A stretch of 64,000 nucleotides of DNA. Origin: Thermomonas aquatica (GTDB taxonomy: Bacteria; Pseudomonadota; Gammaproteobacteria; Xanthomonadales; Xanthomonadaceae). This document shows positions 27,851 to 40,047 of this stretch, piece by piece (positions within the stretch are counted from its first letter, which is position 1; every line of letters begins with the position of its first letter). Below the pieces are notes generated by a model. The model was not told the DNA's origin and did no database searches. It was given only the letters and a program-made list of their open reading frames with translations. The position numbers were made by a program, and so were the translations under genes. The stretch spans positions 2,246,001 through 2,310,000 of the forward strand of contig NZ_CP040871.1 in assembly GCF_006337105.1 (NCBI RefSeq), in the 5' to 3' direction.

Positions 27851-29692
27851 ATGCCCGACTACCGTTCGAAAACCTCCACCCATGGCCGCAACATGGCCGG
27901 TGCGCGCGCGTTGTGGCGCGCCACCGGGATGGGCGACGACGACTTCCACAAGCCGATCATCGCCATCGCCAATTCCTTCACCCAGTTCGTGCCCGGGCAT
28001 GTGCACCTGAAGGACATGGGGCAGCTCGTCGCACGCGAGATCGAGCGCGTCGGCGGCGTCGCCAAGGAGTTCAACACCATCGCGGTGGACGACGGCATCG
28101 CGATGGGCCACGACGGCATGCTGTATTCGCTGCCGTCGCGCGAGCTGATCGCCGATGCGGTGGAGTACATGGCGAACGCGCACTGCGCCGACGCGCTGGT
28201 GTGCATCTCCAACTGCGACAAGATCACCCCGGGCATGCTGATGGCGGCGCTGCGCTTGAACATCCCGGCGGTGTTCGTGTCCGGCGGGCCGATGGAAGCG
28301 GGCAAGACCAAGCTCGCGGAGCACAAGCTCGACCTGGTCGATGCGATGGTGCTGGCCGCCGATCCGAATGCGAGCGATGAACAGGTCGCGGCGGTGGAAC
28401 GCAGTGCCTGCCCGACCTGCGGTTCCTGCAGCGGCATGTTCACCGCGAACTCGATGAATTGTTTGACCGAGGCGCTGGGGCTGTCGCTGCCCGGCAATGG
28501 CACCGTGCTGGCGACGCACGCGGATCGCGAGGCGCTGTTCAAGCGCGCCGGCGTGCTCGCCGTGGAGCTCTGCCATCGCTGGTATGGCGCGGAGGATGCG
28601 AGCGCACTGCCGCGCGGTATCGCCACCTTCGAGGCGTTCCAGAACGCGATGACCCTGGACATCGCGATGGGCGGCTCGACCAACACCATCCTGCACCTGC
28701 TGGCCGCCGCGCAGGAAGCTGGCGTCGATTTCACGATGCGCGACATCGATGCGCTGAGCCGGCGCGTGCCGCAGCTGTGCAAGGTGGCGCCGAACGCGCA
28801 GAAGTACCACATCGAGGACGTGCATCGCGCCGGCGGGATCATGGCGATCCTCGGCGAACTCGCACGTGGCGGCTTGCTGCACACCGACGTCGCCACCGTG
28901 CATGCGCCGACATTGGGCGAAGCCATCGCAAAATGGGACATCGCCACCGTCGACGACGAAGCGATCCAGACGTTCTACAAGGCGGGGCCTGCAGGTATCC
29001 CGACCCAGGTCGCCTTCAGCCAGGCCACGCGCTGGCCATCGCTCGACGACGACCGCGCCGAAGGCTGCATCCGCAGCGTCGAACATGCGTATTCGAAGGA
29101 AGGCGGGCTCGCGGTCCTGCACGGGAACATCGCGCTGGACGGCTGCGTGGTGAAGACCGCCGGCGTCGATGAGTCGATCCACGTGTTCGAAGGCCACGCG
29201 CGCGTGTACGAAAGCCAGGACGCGGCGGTGAAGGGCATCCTCGACGACGAAGTGCGGGCGGGCGACATCGTGGTGATCCGCTACGAAGGCCCGAAGGGCG
29301 GGCCGGGCATGCAGGAGATGCTGTACCCGACCAGCTACCTGAAATCGAAAGGCCTCGGCAAAACCTGTGCGCTGCTCACCGACGGCCGGTTCTCCGGCGG
29401 TACCTCGGGCCTGAGCATCGGCCATGTCTCGCCGGAAGCGGCAGCGGGTGGCGCGATCGGGCTGGTGCGCGATGGCGACCGCATCCGCATCGACATCCCG
29501 AATCGCAGCATCGAACTGTTGCTGGCGGACGACGTGCTCGCTGTGCGCCGCGCCGCGCAGGACGCAAATGGCTGGAAGCCCGCGCAGCCGCGCCCGCGCA
29601 AGGTCAGCGCCGCGCTGAAGGCCTATGCGTTGCTGGCGACCAGCGCCGACAAGGGCGCGGTGCGCGACAAGGCGCTGCTGGACGCGGTCTGA
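27851..29692 (+). CDS. ilvD: Dihydroxy-acid dehydratase
   Basis: 613 residues, the length of the E. coli enzyme. It dehydrates 2,3-dihydroxy acids to 2-oxoacids, the step after IlvC. Iron-sulfur ligands are visible in [16 protein letters not shown] and [19 protein letters not shown]. Other family motifs are [14 protein letters not shown] at the N-terminus and [20 protein letters not shown] near the C-terminus. It is transcribed away from the ilvC chain with a 360-base divergent region; this strand shows no leader peptide or terminator upstream, so attenuation seems confined to the ilvC side. Confidence 0.97.
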   Translation: MPDYRSKTSTHGRNMAGARALWRATGMGDDDFHKPIIAIANSFTQFVPGHVHLKDMGQLVAREIERVGGVAKEFNTIAVDDGIAMGHDGMLYSLPSRELIADAVEYMANAHCADALVCISNCDKITPGMLMAALRLNIPAVFVSGGPMEAGKTKLAEHKLDLVDAMVLAADPNASDEQVAAVERSACPTCGSCSGMFTANSMNCLTEALGLSLPGNGTVLATHADREALFKRAGVLAVELCHRWYGAEDASALPRGIATFEAFQNAMTLDIAMGGSTNTILHLLAAAQEAGVDFTMRDIDALSRRVPQLCKVAPNAQKYHIEDVHRAGGIMAILGELARGGLLHTDVATVHAPTLGEAIAKWDIATVDDEAIQTFYKAGPAGIPTQVAFSQATRWPSLDDDRAEGCIRSVEHAYSKEGGLAVLHGNIALDGCVVKTAGVDESIHVFEGHARVYESQDAAVKGILDDEVRAGDIVVIRYEGPKGGPGMQEMLYPTSYLKSKGLGKTCALLTDGRFSGGTSGLSIGHVSPEAAAGGAIGLVRDGDRIRIDIPNRSIELLLADDVLAVRRAAQDANGWKPAQPRPRKVSAALKAYALLATSADKGAVRDKALLDAV

Positions 29693-29802
29693 CGCGGCGC
29701 CGCGAGCCATCACGAAAGGCACGACTGCCATGCCGCGGTCGTCACTACTGGCGGCGCGATGGGTGGGCTATCGTTCGGGCTGGTCACGAGGCAGGCCCGT
29801 CC

Positions 29803-31155
29803 ATGCGTCCCTTGCACATGCTGTTGTCCCTGGCCTTGCTGCTGGCCGCTTGCGCGGCGCCGCCGGCCGCGATCGATGCGGTTGCCGCGGCACCTGCCGG
29901 TGCGAAGCCGCAATCCGGCTTCGTGACCGTGCAGGGCACGCATTTCATGCTCGACGGCAGGCAATATCGCTACGCCGGCGCGAACTTCTGGTACGGCGCC
30001 TACCTCGCTGCGGCCGATGGCATCGGCGACCGCGCGCGCTTGCGCGCCGAACTCGACCAGTTGAAGGCCGCCGGCATCGACAACCTGCGCGTGCTGGCGA
30101 TGTCGGAAGCCAGCGGCTTCAAGCGCGCGGTGCGCCCGGCCTTCATGGCCGCGCCGGGGCAGTACGACGAATCGCTGCTGCAAGGCCTGGACTACCTGCT
30201 GGTCGAGATGGGCAAGCGCGACATGAAGGCGGTGCTCTACCTCAACAATTTCTGGCAATGGTCGGGCGGCATGTCGCAGTACGTGGCATGGGCGACCGGC
30301 GAACCGCTGTCCGATCCGGACGCCAGCGGCGACTGGAACGGCTTCATGCAGCATTCGGCGCGCTTCTATGCGTTGCCGAAGGCGCAGGCGATCTATCGCG
30401 ATGCGATCCGCTCCGTGATCGGCCGCACCAACGGCATCAGCGGCGTTGCCTACGCGGACGATCCCACGGTGATGTCCTGGCAACTGGCCAACGAACCGCG
30501 GCCGGGCAGCCAGGATGGCGGCCGCGCCAACATCGCGGCCTACGACAACTGGATCGACGAGACCGCCGGTTACATCCACCGTCTTGCGCCGAAGCAGTTG
30601 GTGAGCACCGGCAGCGAGGGCGCGATGGGCTCGATCGGCGACCTCGACCTGTTCCTGCAGGCGCACAAGAGCCCGAATGTCGATTACCTGACCTTCCACC
30701 TGTGGCCGTCGAACTGGAGCTGGATCGACCACAAGGATCCGGCGGCGCGGCTCGAGTCCGGGCTGAAATCCTCGCTCGACTACATCGACCGCCACATCGA
30801 TGCCGCCGGCAGGCTGGGCAAGCCGATCGTGCTGTCGGAGTTCGGCCTGAACCGCGATGGCGGTTCCTACGATCCCGGCTCGGGCACGATCGCGCGCGAC
30901 CGCTTCTACCGCGCGATCTACCAGCGCCTGCTGCAACGCATGCAGGCCGGCGACGCCATCGCCGGATCGAATTTCTGGGCCTGGGGCGGGCGCGGGCGCA
31001 GCGCCAATGCGGATTTCATGTGGAAGGCCGGCGACCCGTTCACCGGCGATCCGCCGCAGGAAGCGCAGGGCCTGTTTTCCGTGTTCGACAGCGACGCCTC
31101 GACCCTGGGCATCGTCGCCGACCACGCGAAAGCCGTGCACGCCCTGCCGCGCTGA
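29803..31155 (+). CDS. Glycoside hydrolase family 5 protein, probable endo-beta-1,4-mannanase, lipoprotein
   Basis: 450 residues. A lipoprotein signal (LLLAACA, Cys17) and an Ala/Pro linker lead into a TIM-barrel hydrolase. The acid/base Glu231 lies in WQLANEPRPGS and the nucleophile Glu346 in VLSEFGLNRDG; YRYAGANFWYG near residue 60 and HLWPSNWSW near 300 complete a GH5 (mannanase, subfamily 7-like) pattern. It would cut beta-mannan at the cell surface or in the periplasm. No other polysaccharide-degradation gene is adjacent. The upstream 110-base gap from ilvD has a possible -10 (TATCGT near 29770). Confidence 0.88.
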   Translation: MRPLHMLLSLALLLAACAAPPAAIDAVAAAPAGAKPQSGFVTVQGTHFMLDGRQYRYAGANFWYGAYLAAADGIGDRARLRAELDQLKAAGIDNLRVLAMSEASGFKRAVRPAFMAAPGQYDESLLQGLDYLLVEMGKRDMKAVLYLNNFWQWSGGMSQYVAWATGEPLSDPDASGDWNGFMQHSARFYALPKAQAIYRDAIRSVIGRTNGISGVAYADDPTVMSWQLANEPRPGSQDGGRANIAAYDNWIDETAGYIHRLAPKQLVSTGSEGAMGSIGDLDLFLQAHKSPNVDYLTFHLWPSNWSWIDHKDPAARLESGLKSSLDYIDRHIDAAGRLGKPIVLSEFGLNRDGGSYDPGSGTIARDRFYRAIYQRLLQRMQAGDAIAGSNFWAWGGRGRSANADFMWKAGDPFTGDPPQEAQGLFSVFDSDASTLGIVADHAKAVHALPR

Positions 31156-31188
31156 GCGCGTTGGTCGCCGCTGTGGTGTAATTCGCGC

Positions 31189-33459
<2,271 letters not shown>

Positions 33460-33460
33460 G

Positions 33461-34141
33461 ATGGAAGCCTCCGCGCAACTGCATCTGTGGGGCAAGATCG
33501 CGCGGCGGCATCCGTCCGCCTTCCTGCTTGCGGCGCAATTGCTGAGCCTGCTGGCCTATCCGCTGATCGACGGCGGCACCAGCGGCCGCCTGCTGTTCGG
33601 CGCGGTGGTGCTGGTGGTGGTGCCGCTGGCGTTGTGGGTGGTGATGCGCAGCCCGTTGATGAACTGGATCGGCTGGTTGCTGGCGATCCCGGCGATGGCG
33701 ATGACCGTGTTCGGCGTGGTGTTCGAACACCAGGCGCTGCTGCCGATTTCGGCGATGCTGGAGGCGGCGCTGTACTTCTATGCGGCCGGCGGCCTGATCA
33801 TCTACATGATGCGCGACCACGAGGTCACCGGCGACGAACTGTTCGCCGCCGCGGCGACCTTCACCCTGCTCGCGTGGGGCTTCGCCTACGCCTATTTCGT
33901 CTGCCAGGCCTGGTATCCGGGCAGCTTCACCGGCTTCGAGCCGGAACGGCCGCGGACCTGGATGGAATTGCTGTTCTACAGCTTCAGCAACCTGTCGGCG
34001 ACCGGCCTCGGCGACGTGTTGCCGGTCGGCCCGCCGGCGCGCGTGCTGACCATGCTCGAGCAATTCGCCGGGGTCGGCTACATCGCCACCGTGGTGTCGC
34101 GCCTGATCGGGCTGACCATCGTGCGCAAGGAGCGTGGCTGA
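33461..34141 (+). CDS. Ion channel family membrane protein (two-TM potassium-channel fold)
   Basis: 226 residues with about five or six hydrophobic segments. The C-terminal third has the channel pore layout: amphipathic pore helix MELLFYSFSNLSA, filter TGLGDVLP (residues 181-188), then a final membrane helix. Canonical potassium channels use TVGYGD; here the filter reads ATGLGD, so ion selectivity may differ. There is no cytoplasmic RCK domain. The gene follows the 60-residue protein immediately and probably belongs to the thiC transcript. Confidence 0.78.
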   Translation: MEASAQLHLWGKIARRHPSAFLLAAQLLSLLAYPLIDGGTSGRLLFGAVVLVVVPLALWVVMRSPLMNWIGWLLAIPAMAMTVFGVVFEHQALLPISAMLEAALYFYAAGGLIIYMMRDHEVTGDELFAAAATFTLLAWGFAYAYFVCQAWYPGSFTGFEPERPRTWMELLFYSFSNLSATGLGDVLPVGPPARVLTMLEQFAGVGYIATVVSRLIGLTIVRKERG

Positions 34142-34166
34142 GCGCGCGCCGTTGGCGGCTGGCGCA

Positions 34167-35072
34167 TCAGGGCAGTTCGCGCATCGTCTTGCGCACGCTT
34201 GCCGCCAAGGCGATGAGCGGGGGCGACGGATCGCCATCGACCATGTAGCCGAGCGCCTGCAGGAAATTCTCGAGGTTGGCGCGGCGCGTCCACCATGCCG
34301 CCTGCCGGTCGCCGCCAGGCAATGGTCCCAGCGTGGACGCCAGTCCCGACAGCCAGGCATCCAGCGCCGCTTGTTCGAGGTCGCCGCGCGCCGCCGCGTA
34401 GGCCACCGGCCGCGCGAGCCGGGTCGCTTCGCCGAACGCGTAGGCATGGCCATCGGCGGGCATCACCTGCGCGCCCACCGCGGCCAGCAACGGCATCAGT
34501 TGCGATGGCGGCAGCGCCTTGTTCAAGGCCAGCTGCAGCGCCCAGTCCGCGCCATGCGCCACGCCATGGCGCCAGCCTTCGCCATCGACGTAACCGCGGT
34601 AGTCGCGCACCGATTGCAGGTATGCCGCGGCCGACGCCGCCATTCGCGCGCGTTCGTCCGTCGTCATCCATGGCTGCACGCGGTCGGTGCGCGTGACCTC
34701 GGACAGCACCAAGGCGGCGAAGGGCTTGCGGTAACCCTCCGCATCCGCGCCTGCGAGCTGTCCCAGCAACTTGCGCTGGAGCGAGCGCAATGCGGCGGCG
34801 TCGAGTTGCTTGCCGCGCATCCAGGTCGACAGCGCCTCGAAGGCGATGCCGTCGCGCAGCTGCGGATCGGCATCGCCGAGGCAATCGACCAATGCGTACG
34901 CGCGCCGGTTGCGGTCGGCGGCATCGGCCATGGCGAAGCCCGAGGCCTTCCACTGCGCGAGCGCGGTGGGCGTTTCATGCGCCAGCGCGCAGCGCGCCTG
35001 CGCCGCCACTGGCGACGACAGGCATGCGCAGGCGAAAAGAAGTCCGAGGGGTAGCCGGATTCGCTGGGCCAT
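34167..35072 (-). CDS. DUF2785 domain secreted protein
   Basis: 301 residues. A signal peptide (LPLGLLFACACLSSPVAAQA) is followed by an all-helical domain. The segment RDYRGYVDGEGWRHGVAHGADWALQLALN is like the conserved centre of DUF2785 proteins, whose function is unknown. Mature cysteines near residues 28 and 64 could form a disulfide, consistent with export to the periplasm. It converges on the ion channel gene with 25 bases between. No partner genes are obvious. Confidence 0.75.
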   Translation of the reverse strand: MAQRIRLPLGLLFACACLSSPVAAQARCALAHETPTALAQWKASGFAMADAADRNRRAYALVDCLGDADPQLRDGIAFEALSTWMRGKQLDAAALRSLQRKLLGQLAGADAEGYRKPFAALVLSEVTRTDRVQPWMTTDERARMAASAAAYLQSVRDYRGYVDGEGWRHGVAHGADWALQLALNKALPPSQLMPLLAAVGAQVMPADGHAYAFGEATRLARPVAYAAARGDLEQAALDAWLSGLASTLGPLPGGDRQAAWWTRRANLENFLQALGYMVDGDPSPPLIALAASVRKTMRELP

Positions 35073-35320
35073 GGCGACGGAGCCTGTTGCGGAACGTGGA
35101 GTCTAGTCGCCGCCGCCGGCATTCGCCTGCCAGCCCGCTTGATCGACATTGGCGGGCTTGTCCGCGGCGCGCACGCGCGCAGGCATGCATCGATGCGCTC
35201 GCGTTAAGGAGATGCAAAAGCGCCAAAGTCGGTCAATGCGCACGGCAACCTGGATCAATCGCCGCCGGGCATGTCGGGGGCATCGTGTGCGGTAACTGCC
35301 GCGAAGCGCAGGACTCAACG

Positions 35321-38167
35321 ATGGGGACCAGGATGAAACGCAAACTATTGACCACGGCCGTCTGCCTCGCGCTGGCCATTCCCTGCGCGCCGGGCGTGGC
35401 GCTGGCGCAGGAGGCGGCGACCGCCACCCCGCAACAGCAGGATGCCGGGGACCAGGAGCGGAACCGCGATGCGAAGGACCTAGATACCGTGGTCGTCACC
35501 GGCTCGCGCATCCCGCGCGCGGTGCAGGAAACCGCCGCCCCGACCTTCAGCATCACCGCCGAGGAGATCCAGAAGCAGGGCTTCCGCAACGTGTCCGACG
35601 TGCTGCGCGCGCAACCGCTGGCGACCGGCGCGGTGCAGGACAACCAATCCGCCGGCGGCGGCAGCTTCACCGCGGAAGCGACCACGATCAGCCTGCTGGG
35701 GCTGGATCCCAGCTTCACCCTGATCCTGATGGACGGCCGTCCGCTGGCGGATTTCCCGCTGCTGTACAACGGCCAGAGCAACTTCACCGACCTGTCCAGC
35801 ATCCCGGTGGCGATGATCGAGCGGATCGACATCCTGCCCGGCAACCAGAGCTCGATCTACGGTTCGGCGGCGATCGCCGGCGTGGTCAACATCATCCTCA
35901 AGAAGTACCTCGAGGGCGTGCAGCTCGACCTGCGCGCCGGCGGCTACACCGAGGGCGGCGGCGGCAACGAACGCCTGCAGCTGACCGGCGGGAACCGCTT
36001 CGGCGACCTCGATGTGACCTGGGGCCTGCAGTACGGCCACCAGGACCCGATCTACCTGCGCCAGCGCGGCTACACCGACAGCACCGACGACAACCCGAAC
36101 CCGGCGTTCCGCTACGGCAGCCGCATCGCGATCATCCTCGACGGCTTCACCGGCCAGTACAACGATCCCGGCAACGGCTGCGATGCGTTCTCGCAACTCT
36201 ACGGCGGCACCGTCATCAAGGACTTCAGGCCCGGCCGCGGCAATTTCTGCGGCAGCCGCGAACAGCCCGCCTTCATCTCCATCCTCAACGAAGAGCAGGG
36301 CACCGCGGGCTACCTGAGCGGGAATTTCGCCCTGAGCGACAACGCCGACCTGTACGCCACCCTGCTCGTCAGCCGCAACAAGGTGACGGTGGATACCGGC
36401 TCGCGCTTCTGGATCCCCAACTACAACGCCGGCACCGGCGGCTACATCTGGAACAGCGCCGAGCAGACCCTGGAAACCTTCCAGCGCATCTTCGCGCCCG
36501 AGGAGCAAGGCCGCGACGGCGGGTTCTACGATTCCAACTCGATGTCCTACAGCGCCGCGCTGGGCATCAAGGGCGCGCTGGGCGACAGCGACTGGAGCTA
36601 CGACGCCTACTACAGCCGCTCCGGCTTCAAGGTCACCTCCGACCAGTGGTGGCCGCTGGTGGATGCGATGGACCAGTTCTTCCAGAACCAGTTCCTGGGC
36701 CCGCAACTGGGCACCTACTACGGCTACCCGGTGTACGAGCCGAACAAGGCGGCGTTCTACCAGCCGATCACCCCCGACCAGTTCCGCGGCTTCTCCGACA
36801 TCATCCACAACGTGTCCAGGACCTGGACGCAGAACCTCAACGCGCAGCTGGTCAACGCCAACCTGTTCCAGCTGCCGGCGGGTCCGGTGGGCATGGCGGC
36901 GGTGGTGCAGGCCGGCAACCAGTTCTGGGACAACCCGGTCGACCCGCGGGTGAGCGGCACCGGTTTCTTCGGCATCAACGGCACCAGCGGCCAGGGCAAG
37001 CGCGAGAACTGGGCCGCGGGCGTCGAGTTCTCGGTGCCGGTGTTCAGCAAGCTCAATGCCAACCTGTCGGCGCGTTACGACCGTTACCGCAATGTCGGCG
37101 GCGGCAGCGATGCCAAGCCCACCTACAAGCTGGGCCTGGAATTCCGGCCGGTCGACACCTTGCTGCTGCGCGGCAACTACGGCACCGCCTTCCGTGCGCC
37201 GGACATGGGCTACACCTTCACCGGCTCGAACGGGTTCTTCACCACCCAGACCGACTTCTACAAGTGCGAGATCGATCCCGCCAACTGCGCGGCGCGCTAC
37301 ACCGGCCTTTCGATCGAGGGCCTGCAGACCGGCAATCCGAACCTGACCTCGATCAACGCGAAGTCGTTCGGCTACGGTTTCGTGTGGTCGCCGAGCCGGA
37401 AGTTCGACCTGCACGCCGATTACTACAACGTCTACCTGAGCGACAAGGTGGTGCCGCAATCCACCACCCGGATCCTGTTCGAGGAGAACGAATGCCGCCA
37501 GGGCCGGCTGGAAGCCGGTTCGCAGACCTGCATCGACGCGCTGGCGGCGGTGACCCGCGGTCCGGTCAACGCCGGCAGCCCGCTGCTCAGCGAAACCCTC
37601 AACAAGATCACGGTGAAGCCGATCAACATCGCCGAGGAGCGCGTCAGCGGCATCACCGCCGGCGGCAACTTCCGCAGCGAAGGCAGGTACGGGCGCTTCA
37701 ACCTCGGGCTGGAATACAACCTGACCCTGGACCACAAGGCCCGCACCTACCCGAACGATCCGGTGACCGACTATTTCGCCGATGGCCAGGCGCTGACCGC
37801 CGAATTCAAGAGCATCGTCAGCGGCGATGCCGGCTGGGAAATCGGTCGCTTCGCCGCCAACGTGCACGGCATCCGCTACGGCTCGCTGCCGAACTACGCG
37901 CGCCAGTTCAGCACCACCACCAACGGCATCGCGCCGGGCCGGGTGCGGCCGTGGATGGTCTACAACACCACCTTCGACTTCAAGGTGAGCGACCGCAGCA
38001 AGCTCAGCCTGATTGTCAACAACGTGCTGAATTCCCGGCCGCCGAACGACCCGAGCTGGGACGGGTCGCAGGGTTTCGCCCCGCCGTTCTACAACGTGTT
38101 CGCGTACAACGGCTACGGCCGCTCCTACTGGCTGGAGTACAAGATCGATTTCGGCCAGAAGCTCTGA
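35321..38167 (+). CDS. TonB-dependent receptor
   Basis: 948 residues from ATG 35321 (AGGA lies 7 bases upstream); ATG 35333 gives 944. A signal peptide (LLTTAVCLALAIPCAPGVALA) precedes a TonB-box-like DLDTVVVTGSRIPRA, then the plug domain (AEEIQKQGFRNVSDVLR, LILMDGRPLA, RIDILPGNQSSIYGSAAIAG) and a long beta-barrel ending in an aromatic-rich strand (RSYWLEYKIDFGQKL). It imports a substrate across the outer membrane using TonB energy. The barrel resembles the large receptors Xanthomonadaceae keep for saccharides or peptides; the ligand cannot be read. No specific partner gene is adjacent. Confidence 0.92.
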   Translation: MGTRMKRKLLTTAVCLALAIPCAPGVALAQEAATATPQQQDAGDQERNRDAKDLDTVVVTGSRIPRAVQETAAPTFSITAEEIQKQGFRNVSDVLRAQPLATGAVQDNQSAGGGSFTAEATTISLLGLDPSFTLILMDGRPLADFPLLYNGQSNFTDLSSIPVAMIERIDILPGNQSSIYGSAAIAGVVNIILKKYLEGVQLDLRAGGYTEGGGGNERLQLTGGNRFGDLDVTWGLQYGHQDPIYLRQRGYTDSTDDNPNPAFRYGSRIAIILDGFTGQYNDPGNGCDAFSQLYGGTVIKDFRPGRGNFCGSREQPAFISILNEEQGTAGYLSGNFALSDNADLYATLLVSRNKVTVDTGSRFWIPNYNAGTGGYIWNSAEQTLETFQRIFAPEEQGRDGGFYDSNSMSYSAALGIKGALGDSDWSYDAYYSRSGFKVTSDQWWPLVDAMDQFFQNQFLGPQLGTYYGYPVYEPNKAAFYQPITPDQFRGFSDIIHNVSRTWTQNLNAQLVNANLFQLPAGPVGMAAVVQAGNQFWDNPVDPRVSGTGFFGINGTSGQGKRENWAAGVEFSVPVFSKLNANLSARYDRYRNVGGGSDAKPTYKLGLEFRPVDTLLLRGNYGTAFRAPDMGYTFTGSNGFFTTQTDFYKCEIDPANCAARYTGLSIEGLQTGNPNLTSINAKSFGYGFVWSPSRKFDLHADYYNVYLSDKVVPQSTTRILFEENECRQGRLEAGSQTCIDALAAVTRGPVNAGSPLLSETLNKITVKPINIAEERVSGITAGGNFRSEGRYGRFNLGLEYNLTLDHKARTYPNDPVTDYFADGQALTAEFKSIVSGDAGWEIGRFAANVHGIRYGSLPNYARQFSTTTNGIAPGRVRPWMVYNTTFDFKVSDRSKLSLIVNNVLNSRPPNDPSWDGSQGFAPPFYNVFAYNGYGRSYWLEYKIDFGQKL

Positions 38168-38185
38168 ACGCGCATGTCGCAGCAG

Positions 38186-38213
38186 GCAAGGGCCGGCGCA
38201 AGCCGGCCCTTGC
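38186..38213. terminator. GC-rich hairpin between convergent receptor and sulfotransferase genes
   Basis: GCAAGGGCCGGC (38186-38197), loop GCAA, GCCGGCCCTTGC (38202-38213): a perfect 12-bp stem between two converging genes. There is no T-run on either side, so it may be a weak or rho-assisted terminator. Confidence 0.55.
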
Positions 38214-38236
38214 GTTGCGCGGGGTGGGTCGGTAGC

Positions 38237-39790
38237 TCAGGCGTCGAGCAGCGCGCGCAACGGTTCGAGCCGCTCGGCGTAGCGCCGCCATTCGCCGATC
38301 CCGCGCGCATGGATCGGTTCGCGCACCTGCGCGCTGCTGAGGGTGGACACGCTGCTGCGGTTGCGGGTGTGGTCCAGGCAATCCGCCTCGAACGGCAGGC
38401 CGCAGAAATCCAGCACGCGGCGGCAGCTGGCCTCGGGTTCGCGCACCAGCTCGGCATACGGCACGTCGAGCACGAAGCCGGGATGGACGCGATGCCAATG
38501 CGCCATCAGCTTGCGATACAGGCCGTGATGCTGCGCAAGCGCGGCGAAATCGTACGAGTAGGCGTAGGCATCGCCGAACAGCGCGCGCCAGTTGGAGAAG
38601 CACACGTCCATCGGATCGCGCACCAGGTGCAGCACCTTCGCCCGCGGCAGGGCGCGGCGGATGTGGCCGACCAGCATCCAGTTCGGCGGCAGCTTGTCGA
38701 CATAGTGGCGACGACCTTGCGCGCGCCATTGGGTCTGCCGCAGGTAGCGCCGGCCGAGTTCGGCGAAATCCAGCGTGCCGGTGGCGGCGAGCAGTGCGTC
38801 ATCGAGCAGCGCATGGCCGTGCAGGTCGGCCGTCCAGCGCAGCTGCTTCGGCAAGTCAGTGAGTTCGCCAGTGGAGGCGACCTGCGGATGCGTACCGAGG
38901 ATGCGTTCGAGCAGGGTGGTGCCGGAACGCGGCAGGCCGACGATGAAAATCGGCATCGGACCATCGTGGTCATCGGTACGCGAGTCCGCGTCGGTGTCGA
39001 ACGTGCGGATCAGTTGCTCGATGAATCGACTTTCGGCGCCTGCATCATGGCGCGTGCGCGAATGCATGATCGCGTTGCCGCGGGCGAGCGCGTCCCAGGC
39101 GGCGTCGTGTTCGCCGAGGTCGTCGAGTTCCTCGTACAGCGCGAATTCGAACGCGGCATGGTCCTCGCTGCCGGGCGCGACCTGCGCCAATCGCGCACGG
39201 ATGAAACCGACGTGGTTGGACTGCGTGGTCTGCTTGCGGATGCGCGCCAGCGACAGCGAGGCGCGGCCGAAGGTCGGGCCCATGCGCAGGCAGGCTTCCA
39301 TCGACGCCTCCGCTTCGGCGATGCGGCCGTTGAACTGCAATTGCAGCGCCAGGAAATAACGGAAATCCGGCGAGTCCATCCCCGCATCGCGCGCATGCTG
39401 CATGCAGCGCAGCGCCTGCGGATTCAGCCCGAGTCCCTGGTAAAGGTGGCCCAGCGCGAGTTGTTGCGACGCATCCCGCGATTGCGCCAGCGCCGGATGC
39501 CGCATGCAATCCAGGGCGGCATTGGTTTCGCCGACGCTGCGCAGGCCGTGGGCGATGCGCAGGATGAAGTTCGGATCCGGCGGCAAGGCATCGGCGGCGC
39601 GCGACAGCTGCATGCAGGCATCTCGCAGGCGATCTTGCGCCAGCAGCACGCTGGCGAGCAGGGCGCGTGCGCCGGCATGGCCCGGCTCGTGTTCGAGCAG
39701 CGCCTCGAAGGCCTCGCGCGCGGCCTCCAGCCTGCCGGCGGTCGCGTGTTGCTGGGCCTGCAGCCACAGCGCGTGTCGGTTTCCGTGCAT
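38237..39790 (-). CDS. TPR-containing sulfotransferase family protein
   Basis: 517 residues from ATG 39790; an in-frame TTG 84 bases upstream is less likely. Residues ~1-250 are TPR-like helical repeats (EAAREAFEALLEHEPGHAGA, LALGHLYQGLGLNPQALRC). The C-terminal half is a sulfotransferase with the PAPS 5'-phosphosulfate loop in GLPRSGTTLLERILGTHPQV and the 3'-phosphate site in VLHLVRDPMDVCFSNWRALF. The same TPR-sulfotransferase build occurs widely in this group, probably acting on proteins or envelope molecules, but the acceptor is unknown. Confidence 0.88.
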   Translation of the reverse strand: MHGNRHALWLQAQQHATAGRLEAAREAFEALLEHEPGHAGARALLASVLLAQDRLRDACMQLSRAADALPPDPNFILRIAHGLRSVGETNAALDCMRHPALAQSRDASQQLALGHLYQGLGLNPQALRCMQHARDAGMDSPDFRYFLALQLQFNGRIAEAEASMEACLRMGPTFGRASLSLARIRKQTTQSNHVGFIRARLAQVAPGSEDHAAFEFALYEELDDLGEHDAAWDALARGNAIMHSRTRHDAGAESRFIEQLIRTFDTDADSRTDDHDGPMPIFIVGLPRSGTTLLERILGTHPQVASTGELTDLPKQLRWTADLHGHALLDDALLAATGTLDFAELGRRYLRQTQWRAQGRRHYVDKLPPNWMLVGHIRRALPRAKVLHLVRDPMDVCFSNWRALFGDAYAYSYDFAALAQHHGLYRKLMAHWHRVHPGFVLDVPYAELVREPEASCRRVLDFCGLPFEADCLDHTRNRSSVSTLSSAQVREPIHARGIGEWRRYAERLEPLRALLDA

Positions 39791-39923
39791 GCCCGTGGAG
39801 ATTGGCGCGATGCCGCACGCTAGCACGGCCCCGCCGGCAGGAATCGTGCCCACGCATTCCGACAAATTCGGCAAACGGCTGCATGGCTTCGGGTCATACT
39901 TCCGTCAGGTGCATCGCGTTTGG

Positions 39924-40019
39924 ATATGCGGGAATGTAGGCATATGCGACATGCCCGGACTTGCAACCAAAACGCGCGTTCGCGAATCCAACCAGGCGGC
40001 GCGCTGCGTGCGCGCCGCC
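39924..40019 (+). promoter_or_regulatory. Direct repeats and hairpin upstream of the winged-helix/TolB regulator
   Basis: ATATGCG occurs at 39924-39930 and again at 39942-39948, an 18-base period fit for a tandem-binding winged-helix regulator. Further on, GGCGGCGCGC (39995-40004) and GCGCGCCGCC (40010-40019) form a perfect 10-bp hairpin with a 5-base loop, ending 28 bases before the ATG. Autoregulation is only an inference. Confidence 0.35.
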
Positions 40020-40047
40020 GCAATCCGGATCAAGGCATGACCCCCGC

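Noticed and set aside
35073..35320. Possible small genes or a control RNA in the gap between the DUF2785 and receptor genes
   Set aside because: A short stem (AGCCCGC at 35132-35138 with GCGGGCT at 35152-35158) exists, but its loop is long, no frame is convincing, and nothing else stands out.
35480..37867. A 795-codon minus-strand frame opposite the first TonB receptor
   Set aside because: No recognisable domains; explained by the high GC third positions of the receptor gene.
39791..39874. TTG start at 39874 for the TPR-sulfotransferase
   Set aside because: The added 28 residues have no TPR character; ATG 39790 directly precedes the first repeat.
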